Below are positions 16,894 through 24,431 of a DNA stretch of 64,000 nt, in pieces; within the stretch, counting starts at the first letter, position 1; each line of letters starts with the position of its first letter. The stretch covers positions 289,425 through 353,424 of the forward strand of contig DLGC01000002.1 in NCBI GenBank assembly GCA_002482525.1, in the 5' to 3' direction. The DNA is from Propionibacteriaceae bacterium UBA7704 (GTDB taxonomy: Bacteria; Actinomycetota; Actinomycetes; Propionibacteriales; Propionibacteriaceae). The notes under the pieces were generated by a model that saw only the letters and a program-made list of their open reading frames with translations, searched no databases and was not told where the DNA came from. The position numbers and the translations under genes are program-made.

Positions 16894-18489
16894 TCAGCTG
16901 TTGGCCACGGCGGAGCGCTCGATGGCCAGCCCGGCCTCGAAGCGGGCCAGATAGTCGTTGAAGCCCGCCACATCGGCCGCCACCGGAGCCAGGGTGTCCA
17001 GTTCGGCGCCGGCGAAGACCTTCTGGTTGAGGTAGTCGGCCAGTGCCAGATCGGTGTCGGCACCGGCATAGGCCGCCAGCAGCGCGATGCCCCAGGCGCC
17101 GCCCTCACCGGCGATGTCGCCCACCGAGACCGGCGTGTCCAGCGCTGCAGCCAGCAGGCTTTGCGCGACACCCTTGGTCTTGAACAGCCCGCCGTGGGCG
17201 AACAGCGAGTCCAGTTCGGCACCCTCGTCGGTGAGCAGAATGTTCATTCCGATCCGCATGGTGGCGAAGGCCGCGAACAGCTGGGCGCGCAGGAAGTTGG
17301 CCAGGGTGAAGCGGCTGTCGGGGGTGCGCACGAACAGCGGGCGGCCTTCTTCCAGCCCGGTGAGGTGCTCGCCGGACAGGTAGTTGTAGGCCAGCAGCCC
17401 ACCGGCGTCGGGTTCGGCCTCCAGGGCGGACCCGAACAGTGCTGCGAAGACCTGATCGACGCCGGCATCGCTGCCCAGCCGTGCGGCGAAGTCGATGAAC
17501 AGACCGGCCCAGGAGTTCAGTTCGCTGGCGCCGTTGTTGCAGTGCACCATCGCGACCAGGTCACCGGCCGGGGTGGTGACCAGATCCAGCTCGCCGTGAC
17601 GGCGGCTGAGTTCGCGTTCCAGCACCACCATGGTGAAGATCGAGGTACCCGCCGACACGTTGCCGGTGCGGCGTGCCACCGAGTTGGTGGCGACCATGCC
17701 GGTGCCGGCGTCGCCTTCGGGCGGGCACAGTGGTACGCCGGGTTGCAGGGTGTCGGAGGGGTCGAGCAGGGCCGCCCCGGCGGCGCTGAGGTGGCCGGCG
17801 TTGCGTCCGGCGGGAAGCACGCTGGGCAGCAGATCGGCCAGCTTCCAGCCGAGATCGCGCTCGGCGACCAGGTCGTCGAACTGGGCGATCATGCCTGCGT
17901 TGAACCCGCCGGTGGCCACATCGATGGGGAACATTCCCGAGGCTTCGCCGACGCCCAGGACTTTCTCGCCGGTCAGTTTGTAATGCACATAGCCGGCCAG
18001 CGTGGTGAAGAAGGCGATGTCGGGAACGTGATCTTCGCCGTTGAGGATCGCCTGGTAGAGGTGGGCGATCGACCAGCGCTGCGGAATGTTGTGGTCGAAC
18101 AGTTCACTCAGCTGGGCGCTGGCCTCGCCGGTGATGGTGTTGCGCCAGGTGCGGAAGGGCGTCAGCAGTTCGCCGTCGGCATCGAAGGGCAGGTAGCCGT
18201 GCATCATGCCGGAGATGCCCAGCGTGCCGACGGTGGTCAGCGCCACGCCGTAGCGCTGCTGAACCTGTTGCGCCAGCGCCGCGTAGGCGGCCTGCAGCCC
18301 AGCCCAGATGTCATCAACGGAGTAGGTCCAGATGCGGTCGACGAATTGGTTCTCCCAGTCATGGCCGCCGGTGGCCAGCGGTTGATGGTCTGGTCCGATG
18401 AGCACCGCCTTGATGCGGGTCGATCCGAACTCAATGCCCAGCGCGGTGGTGCCACGGGTGATGGCATCGGCTGCTGCGGTGTCGATCAT
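16894..18489 (-). CDS. FGGY-family carbohydrate kinase (L-ribulokinase-like)
   Basis: 531 aa, typical FGGY length. The N-terminal ATPase fold opens with LGIEFGSTRIKAVLIG, and the second domain has GEGGAWGIALLAAY near the C-terminus. The N-terminal HDWENQ...IWTYSVDDIW resembles the ribulokinase-like branch of Gram-positive FGGY kinases, so a pentulose such as L-ribulose is a reasonable guess. No araA/araD or transporter genes flank it, so the substrate stays open. The ATG at 18489 follows GGAAGGAAC; the frame can extend to 18516. Confidence 0.85.
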   Translation of the reverse strand: MIDTAAADAITRGTTALGIEFGSTRIKAVLIGPDHQPLATGGHDWENQFVDRIWTYSVDDIWAGLQAAYAALAQQVQQRYGVALTTVGTLGISGMMHGYLPFDADGELLTPFRTWRNTITGEASAQLSELFDHNIPQRWSIAHLYQAILNGEDHVPDIAFFTTLAGYVHYKLTGEKVLGVGEASGMFPIDVATGGFNAGMIAQFDDLVAERDLGWKLADLLPSVLPAGRNAGHLSAAGAALLDPSDTLQPGVPLCPPEGDAGTGMVATNSVARRTGNVSAGTSIFTMVVLERELSRRHGELDLVTTPAGDLVAMVHCNNGASELNSWAGLFIDFAARLGSDAGVDQVFAALFGSALEAEPDAGGLLAYNYLSGEHLTGLEEGRPLFVRTPDSRFTLANFLRAQLFAAFATMRIGMNILLTDEGAELDSLFAHGGLFKTKGVAQSLLAAALDTPVSVGDIAGEGGAWGIALLAAYAGADTDLALADYLNQKVFAGAELDTLAPVAADVAGFNDYLARFEAGLAIERSAVANS

Positions 18490-18642
18490 CGGTGATCGTT
18501 CCTTCCGTTGGTGCATACCTCGCGTCGTTGCGGAGTTACCGTCCGGTCATGGACGGTGATCGGCGGCGCCTGCACACCGGGGGTGAACCGGCCAGACACC
18601 GCCGTCCATTCTAGGGCTACAAGGATCTTCGCCGGATGGTGA

Positions 18643-19203
18643 TCAACTGTTCCAGCGGATCACTGCAGGGGATTCCTTTTCGCGTCCCAACACCGAGATG
18701 CTGGCGACTTCCAGCGGGAAGCTCTGGCCGAAGATGATGGGGAAATCGAGCCAGCACAAGGCGAGAACTCGGGAGGCGTGACCGTGCCCGAAGCAGATCG
18801 CTCGTTCGGCACCGGATTCGCGCACCCGCGTCACCACTCGAGTGAGTCGGGCCCGGACTTGTTCGGCCGATTCGCCGCCTTCGGCGCCGTTGAACCAGAT
18901 GCGCCAGCCGTGCCATCGCTCCCGGATTTGGTGGGCGGTGAGTCCTTCGAAGTCGCCGTAGTTCCATTCGGCGAGGTCGTCGTCGATCTCGTAGTCGCCG
19001 AAACCGGCGAGCTCTGCGGTGCGTCGGGCGCGCAGTCTGGGGCTGCTCAGGACCAGATCGAAGTCGTCGCGGTTGAGCCGGCCTCGCAGTGAGGCGGCTT
19101 GCTCGACTCCTACATCGGTGAGATCCAGCTCAGTGGTTGAGGTGTGGCGTCCGGTCATGCTCCACTCGGTTTGGCCATGGCGTACCAGGTACAGCTGCGT
19201 CAT
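18643..19203 (-). CDS. Histidine phosphatase family protein (phosphoglycerate mutase-like)
   Basis: 186 aa. The catalytic RHG motif is LVRHGQTEW at residues 5-13, and the second catalytic His is in CFGHGHASRVLA. Arg and Glu residues of the active-site pocket are in SSPRLRARRTAELAG and LAEWNYGDFEG. This branch holds broad phosphatases and cofactor-dependent mutase relatives; the physiological substrate is unknown. The ATG at 19203 has GGGAGG upstream, which rules out the longer frame reaching 19458. Confidence 0.93.
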   Translation of the reverse strand: MTQLYLVRHGQTEWSMTGRHTSTTELDLTDVGVEQAASLRGRLNRDDFDLVLSSPRLRARRTAELAGFGDYEIDDDLAEWNYGDFEGLTAHQIRERWHGWRIWFNGAEGGESAEQVRARLTRVVTRVRESGAERAICFGHGHASRVLALCWLDFPIIFGQSFPLEVASISVLGREKESPAVIRWNS

Positions 19204-19316
19204 GGCACCATCCTCCCTGCTGGGAGACCCACAGCGCCGCATTCTCAGCAACATTCGCCCGCGAGGCGGGCTTTCGGTGCTGGCCGTGCTTGCAGTGTCC
19301 GGGCAGGCGGCGCGCG

Positions 19317-20318
19317 TCAGGAGATGGTGTCGCCCAGGCTGAGTTCCCACACCGCCAGGCCGTGCAGCTGGTACTGCTGGGCCAAGGTCTTGCGGGCCGC
19401 GAAGGTGGTGGCGTCCGACCACCACAGCACGGTGCCATCGGCCAAGGTGGCCGTCCACTCCTGTTGGCGGGTGTCGTAGCGGGCGCGGTCGCCAGCTAAT
19501 TTGCGAGCACGTGCGACGCTCATCGAGGAGCCGCGGGTGCTGTTGGCACGCCAGCGGTAGGCGTATTCGGCGACGCCCAGATCGATCTTGGCTTTGGGGA
19601 CTGGGGCTGCGAGGAAACCGGCCAGGACCCGTTTGACCCAGGGGGTGCCGCCGATGGGTCCGGCTTTGCTCCAGCCGGGGCCGTGCTGGTCGTAGGCCAT
19701 CAGCACGAAGCGATCGATGCGCTTGGTCAGTTTGTCCAGTTGGTAGCCGGCGTTCCGGTAGCCGCTGGGACGTTCGCTGGCCATGACCGCCATCGAGATG
19801 GCCTTGCGGGCCGGCAGCGCGGCACGCAGCTGTTTGACGAAGGCGGTCAGGCCTGGGCCGTGGGAGCGTTTCAGTGATTCCAGATCGACCTGAACACCGT
19901 CGAAGTGGCGCTTTTTGACCTTGTAGACCAGCGACTTCACGACCGCGGCGCGGTTCTTCTTGCTGGTGAGCAGGCGTCCGGCGGTGGCGGTGGAGAAGTC
20001 GCCGAGGCTATTGGAGTAGTTGCTCACCAGCAGTTCGGCTTTCAGTCTGCGGGAGTGCGCCTCGGCGATCATCCCTTTGGCTGCTTTGGGAACTGTGGTG
20101 AGTTTGTTGCCTCGCGACGTCAGCACGACGCCGTCGACTCCCACCATGGTGATGCCGGCGGCATTGCGTGCGATCACGCTGCGGGCCGCCTTGTCAGCCA
20201 TGAGGTAACCCTCGACGGGAAGTGTGGTTCCGGCGCGGGCCGGGGATGTCGACAGCGGGCTGACGCCGACGGCGGCGAGCACGGCGACGATGGTGAGCAA
20301 CGGTAAAGGTGCCTTCAT
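19317..20318 (-). CDS. Secreted GH18-family glycoside hydrolase-like protein
   Basis: 333 aa with an N-terminal signal peptide (MKAPLPLLTIVAVLAAVGV...SPARA) and a GH18 barrel. The catalytic signature DGxxxDxE is intact as FDGVQVDLES. The barrel strands MAYDQHGPGW and LGVAEYAYRW also fit, and the domain ends with LHGLAVWELSLGD. Related bacterial proteins (YaaH-like or chitinase-like) act on chitin, N-acetylglucosamine polymers or cell wall. GGGAG precedes the ATG at 20318. Confidence 0.88.
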   Translation of the reverse strand: MKAPLPLLTIVAVLAAVGVSPLSTSPARAGTTLPVEGYLMADKAARSVIARNAAGITMVGVDGVVLTSRGNKLTTVPKAAKGMIAEAHSRRLKAELLVSNYSNSLGDFSTATAGRLLTSKKNRAAVVKSLVYKVKKRHFDGVQVDLESLKRSHGPGLTAFVKQLRAALPARKAISMAVMASERPSGYRNAGYQLDKLTKRIDRFVLMAYDQHGPGWSKAGPIGGTPWVKRVLAGFLAAPVPKAKIDLGVAEYAYRWRANSTRGSSMSVARARKLAGDRARYDTRQQEWTATLADGTVLWWSDATTFAARKTLAQQYQLHGLAVWELSLGDTIS

Positions 20319-20359
20319 GATGCTCCCAGGAGGCGAGGTATCCACCGCAGTGGCTACCT

Positions 20360-20938
20360 CTACTGTGCCTCGCCGGGCGGCTTTGCGGGAGCCCGGCGCG
20401 CGATTCGGTCTGCGAGCGGCCGGACACGCACGGCGCCCGAGGGATCGTTCAGTACGCGTCGATAGCCAAGGTAGAGACCCCACAACACCACAGGAATCAG
20501 GAAATCGAGGTACAGGATCGGTCCGGCGTTACCGATGGCTTCGTTGCGGCGTTGCACCAGGTCGACGATGTGCGCGACACCAGCGGTCCAGCTGAAGGCG
20601 GTCTTGGCAATCAGGAACGGCAGCCAGAAGTCTCTGCGCCAGAAGCCGAGGAATCCGATCAAGCCGATGGCTAGGTTCGCCCCGGCGACCTCCAGTTGAA
20701 AGAGGCTGCCGGTCTGCCAGCCGATGGATTCAGCGACGGCCTCGCCGAAGAAGGCGTGAACCATGAAGCTGGTCAGGCCGGTGAAGCCGATGATCCCGAT
20801 GGAGTACAGGAGGATGATCTCGAGATTCATGGCGCGGGATCGGTTCTGCGTCCGGGCGATGGTGACCGCAGCGAAGGCCACGATGACCACCACCGAGAGC
20901 AGTGTCGAGGCACCGGGGGTGCTGAAGACCTCGAACAT
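20360..20938 (-). CDS. Four-helix membrane protein (DUF6790-like)
   Basis: 192 aa with about five hydrophobic segments and a basic C-terminal tail. The segment ESIGWQTGSLFQLEVAGANL followed by AIGLIGFLGFW resembles the DUF6790 family, whose function is unknown. It is followed 41 nt later by the GH18 gene in the same direction. Confidence 0.75.
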   Translation of the reverse strand: MFEVFSTPGASTLLSVVVIVAFAAVTIARTQNRSRAMNLEIILLYSIGIIGFTGLTSFMVHAFFGEAVAESIGWQTGSLFQLEVAGANLAIGLIGFLGFWRRDFWLPFLIAKTAFSWTAGVAHIVDLVQRRNEAIGNAGPILYLDFLIPVVLWGLYLGYRRVLNDPSGAVRVRPLADRIARRAPAKPPGEAQ

Positions 20939-21012
20939 GGTGTTCCCTTCGTTGGGATCGCGGGGTGCCAGTCTTCAGGCGGCGAGCATCGGCGTCCAGG
21001 GGTTAGTGGTAC

Positions 21013-21573
21013 TCACCCCAGCACGAGCCCGTCGTAGCCGACCGAAATGATGTTGTCGGCATCGACGGTCTTCAGCGGGTACACATTCAGCGGGAACGCC
21101 CTCAGGTAGAACCATCGCGCGGGGGTTCCGGCGGGTTCGATGATCAACGAGCCCTGCAGGCGTGCCGGGCTCACCCGGGAGCGCATCACGTCATAGACGT
21201 AGCGCACCAGGATCGTGCCGTGGTGCATGCCGACGCCGCGGCTGAACAGGCGTCGGCGGTAGCGGAAGTCGGGATGGATCACCAGATAGGCCAGGTAGTC
21301 GTATTGGTCGGCTGGGTAGCTCATCACGATGCCGGCGCCGATGATGCCTTGGGGCGGATCGTCGGGCGAGGCGTCGATCAGGCGGCGGATGAAGACAGTG
21401 GTGTCGGAGAACTGGCTCCACAGCTCGTGGGAGGAACTGCCGATCGGGAAGGAGGTTCGCACGATGTCGCGCACGGCGTGGCGGTCGGCGCGAGTCAGGT
21501 CGGTGTAGCCGCAGTGCTCGTTGACGAAGGCGTCGGCATCACGCAGCTCCGGTTCACTGGTCGGCTTGGCCAC
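21013..21573 (-). CDS. Possible GNAT-like acetyltransferase
   Basis: 186 aa, soluble. The stretch GIIGAGIVMSYPADQY followed by DYLAYLVIHPDFRYRRRLFSRGVG looks like GNAT strands beta4/beta5 with a degenerate acetyl-CoA loop (RYRRRLFSRGVG). It carries no other motif I recognise. The fold call is a guess from pattern; it may instead be an actinobacterial conserved hypothetical. It is divergent from the small NTPase gene. Confidence 0.6.
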   Translation of the reverse strand: MAKPTSEPELRDADAFVNEHCGYTDLTRADRHAVRDIVRTSFPIGSSSHELWSQFSDTTVFIRRLIDASPDDPPQGIIGAGIVMSYPADQYDYLAYLVIHPDFRYRRRLFSRGVGMHHGTILVRYVYDVMRSRVSPARLQGSLIIEPAGTPARWFYLRAFPLNVYPLKTVDADNIISVGYDGLVLG

Positions 21574-21636
21574 AATTCCTACTCTCTGGTGCCGCGATAC
21601 GCGGCTGGGCCCAGCCTAGGCGTCTATGGTCGGTGG

Positions 21637-22176
21637 ATGCGGATCGTTGTCTCCGGAACCCACGCCAGCGGCAAGAGCACCTTGATCTCGGACTTCGCGG
21701 GGCGTCACCCCGATTTCGAGGTGTTCGGTGATGTCTACGAGCTTCTCGATGATGCTCCGGATGAGCCCGATGCGGCGACCTTTGCCGCGCAGTTCGTGAT
21801 CAGCGCCGAACGTCTGGAGGATCACGACGGCGGGCAGCTCATTGTTGAGCGCGGCCCGCTGGACTTCTTGGCCTACCTCGAGGCGCTGGAGCGGTTGGGC
21901 CGACCCACTCGCGGCGGGACGCCGACGCAGCGTCTGCTCGACCGGGCTGCTGCAGCGATGGCCGGTGTGGACGTTGTGGCGGTGCTGCCACTGAACGATC
22001 GCGACCTGATCGAGGTGTCGGCCGACGAGGATCTAGAACTGCGAGTCGCCATGAACGATGCACTGCTGGACTATGTCGATACCGACCTGATCGGCGCAGC
22101 ATCGGTGGTCGAGATCACTGGCGATCCGTCCGACCGCGTCGCTGCGTTGGAGGCGGCTATAGCTCACCTGTGGTGA
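21637..22176 (+). CDS. Small P-loop NTPase / nucleotide kinase-like protein
   Basis: 179 aa. The Walker A motif is GTHASGKST at residues 7-15, directly after the first strand. A Walker B-like or lid segment is QLIVERGPLDFLAYLEAL, where the acidic residue of ERGPLDF fits the kinase-like AAA_28/thymidylate-kinase-like fold. An Arg-rich lid follows. Neighbours give no substrate. The ATG at 21637 is the first that precedes the P-loop strand. Confidence 0.8.
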   Translation: MRIVVSGTHASGKSTLISDFAGRHPDFEVFGDVYELLDDAPDEPDAATFAAQFVISAERLEDHDGGQLIVERGPLDFLAYLEALERLGRPTRGGTPTQRLLDRAAAAMAGVDVVAVLPLNDRDLIEVSADEDLELRVAMNDALLDYVDTDLIGAASVVEITGDPSDRVAALEAAIAHLW

Positions 22177-22249
22177 CCTCAGCCACACCCAGCCAGCTGC
22201 TCAACAGCTCCGCGAGCGGTATGGGTTCGGTCAGCAGCAGTCCCGGCGA

Positions 22250-23383
22250 TCAGGCAAGCGACCGCCGGTTCGCGATGGTGGCGTCCCACACGCCGAGCAG
22301 ATACTGGATTCCCAGTGCCCGGTCGTAAAGGCCGTAGCCCGGTCGAGGTCGCCGGGTGGTGTTCTCGTCCCACAGATGGCGGCCATGGTCGGGCCTGAGG
22401 TAGCCGGAGAATCCCGCTTCGGCGTAGGCCTGCATGACGCCGACGGTGTCGACGTCGCCCTCCTGGGCTCGATGGGCGACTTCGACGAAGTCCCCGTTGG
22501 CTGAGTGCTTGATGTTGCGCACGTGACTGAAGTGGATGCGATCCATGAACGTCTTCACGGCATCAACGGCATCGTTGACCGGATTGGCCGAGAACGAACC
22601 CAGGCACAGCGTCAGGCCGTTGTAGGGACTGTCGTTGAGTAAGAGCACCGTGGCCAGGTCCGCCTTCGTTGAGACGACCCGCGGCCAGCCGAACAGGTCG
22701 AACGGCGGATCGTCGGGATGGACTGCGAGCTTAACGTCGTACTCCTCACAGGTCGGGATGACCGCGTCGAGGAAGTACTTGTAGTTGGCGTACATGTCGG
22801 CGTGGGTGAAGCCTTGATAGGCGTCGTTGAGTTCATGGAAGCTCGCCAGCCGCTCCGGCTCCCATCCGGGCAGCGTCAGCCCATCGGAGTTCGCAGCCAT
22901 CTCATCGATCAATGCCTGTGGGGACAGCCGATCGACGACCGCCTTCTCATAAAACATCGCTGTTGAGCCGTCCGGCAGCGGGTGCCACATCTGAGTTCGA
23001 AGCCAGTCGAAGACGGGCATGAAGTTGTAGCAGACCACCTTGACCCCAGCACTACCCAGGCGCTCGAGGGTCGTGATGTAGTTCTGGATGGCTTCGTCGC
23101 GGCTCAGTCCCAGCACGGTGCGGCCCAGTTTGATCGACTCATGAACGTTGACCGACTCAACAACCTCAGCGTCCAGTCGCTTGGTCACGCCACGCTGAGC
23201 CGAGTCCTGCGGCAGCTGAGTGATCGCTGACATGGCTGATTCGATCTCGGCGGTCTCCCAGGCCTCACCTGCTTGCCGGTGGTGCAGACTCCATACGATC
23301 GTCTCTACCCCGGGTATCTGGCGGATCTCGTCAAGGGAGACGGTGTCGTTCCCCTCGCCATACCAGCGAAAACCCATCTTCAC
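22250..23383 (-). CDS. uxuA: Mannonate dehydratase
   Basis: 377 aa UxuA, which dehydrates D-mannonate to 2-keto-3-deoxy-D-gluconate. Conserved segments include MGFRWYGEGNDTVSL at the N-terminus, VVCYNFMPVFDWLRT, KLAVHPDDPPFDLFGWPRV and FSHVRNIKHSANGDFVEVAH, which carry the metal-binding His, Cys and Asp residues of the family. The start is a GTG at 23383 preceded by AAGGAG. It is the last gene of the operon SBP-ATPase/permease-permease-uxuA, under the GntR-type operator at 28203-28212. Confidence 0.96.
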   Translation of the reverse strand: MKMGFRWYGEGNDTVSLDEIRQIPGVETIVWSLHHRQAGEAWETAEIESAMSAITQLPQDSAQRGVTKRLDAEVVESVNVHESIKLGRTVLGLSRDEAIQNYITTLERLGSAGVKVVCYNFMPVFDWLRTQMWHPLPDGSTAMFYEKAVVDRLSPQALIDEMAANSDGLTLPGWEPERLASFHELNDAYQGFTHADMYANYKYFLDAVIPTCEEYDVKLAVHPDDPPFDLFGWPRVVSTKADLATVLLLNDSPYNGLTLCLGSFSANPVNDAVDAVKTFMDRIHFSHVRNIKHSANGDFVEVAHRAQEGDVDTVGVMQAYAEAGFSGYLRPDHGRHLWDENTTRRPRPGYGLYDRALGIQYLLGVWDATIANRRSLA

Positions 23384-23432
23384 GGCTACTCCTTCAGATT
23401 GCAGCCCGCTACCAGCGAGCTCGCCACAGATG

Positions 23433-24431
23433 TCAGCTGGCTGCGGATGGCTTCAGTGTCGACACGGTGCCGACCCGGCCTCGGCGACGCTTCGTGCCGG
23501 CGACGGACACGAACAGGATCAACACCAAGAAGGCGCCCATGATGAGCTGTTTGATGCCCGAAACCAGATCGAAGGTGTTCTCTGCGGTGTTCAGGAATGA
23601 CGACATCAGAGTCATCATCAACGCACCGAAGGCGACACCGAGCACGCTGGATCGACCCCCCGAGGCGGCGGTGCCGCCCACGAAGGTTGCTGCCACCGAT
23701 GGCAAGAAGTAGGCCAGACCCATGTCCTGGAAGGCACCTCCCATGACGGCGGCTGCGACCACTCCGGCGAGGCCACTGAGCAGCCCTCCGGTGACAAAGG
23801 CGGTGATGACTACCCGTGGGGTCGGAATCCCCGCCAGTGAAGCAGCGGTTCGATTCTGGCCAACCGCATGAAGTTGCTTGCCGTACGACGTCCGGTACAG
23901 CACCACGGCCAGGATCAGGGCAACCACGGCGACCAGAATGGTCTGGTTGGACACCGGGCCGACACTGCCGGTGACCAGAGTCACGAAGTCTTGCTGCGGC
24001 AGCACCTTCATGTGGGAGGAACCCACCAGGACCACACTGAAGTACAAATACCCGGTGGCCAAGGTCGTGACCATGGCAGGCACCTTGAGATAGATGTTGA
24101 TCAGTCCATTCAGCAAGCCCGCCAGGCCGCCGATCAAGACAGCGGCAATGAAGCCCAGCACGGGGTTGATGTCCATCAGGGTGGTGGAGGCGTAGGCGCA
24201 CAACGTCAGCACATACACCTGGGAGAGGTCGATGGCGCCGTCGCCGCTGGTGACCACGATCATCTGCGCCAGACCGAGCAGCGCGGCGAAGGTGGCCAGC
24301 CGGGCTGCGGTGAAGACCACGGTCGGATCGATGCTGCCGGTGAGGCCACCAATCAACACGAAGAAGACCAGGCATCCCAGGATCGGCCAGATGGCCGGAT
24401 GCCTGCGCGCGAACTCTGCGACTCGATTCAT
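23433..24431 (-). CDS. Sugar ABC transporter permease (RbsC-like)
   Basis: 332 aa with 8-10 hydrophobic segments, BPD_transp_2 family. Typical segments are TSGDGAIDLSQ, GLLNGLINIYLKVPAMVTTL and AVGQNRTAASLAGIPT. The ATG at 24431 overlaps the end of the fused ATPase-permease gene (ATGA). This is the second permease of the importer and probably pairs with the permease domain of the fusion protein as a heterodimer. Confidence 0.93.
   Translation of the reverse strand: MNRVAEFARRHPAIWPILGCLVFFVLIGGLTGSIDPTVVFTAARLATFAALLGLAQMIVVTSGDGAIDLSQVYVLTLCAYASTTLMDINPVLGFIAAVLIGGLAGLLNGLINIYLKVPAMVTTLATGYLYFSVVLVGSSHMKVLPQQDFVTLVTGSVGPVSNQTILVAVVALILAVVLYRTSYGKQLHAVGQNRTAASLAGIPTPRVVITAFVTGGLLSGLAGVVAAAVMGGAFQDMGLAYFLPSVAATFVGGTAASGGRSSVLGVAFGALMMTLMSSFLNTAENTFDLVSGIKQLIMGAFLVLILFVSVAGTKRRRGRVGTVSTLKPSAAS

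Noticed and set aside
16777..18495. 572-codon plus-strand open frame
   Set aside because: It lies opposite the FGGY kinase and encodes a low-complexity Gly/Gln/Val-rich product; the kinase motifs on the minus strand are convincing.
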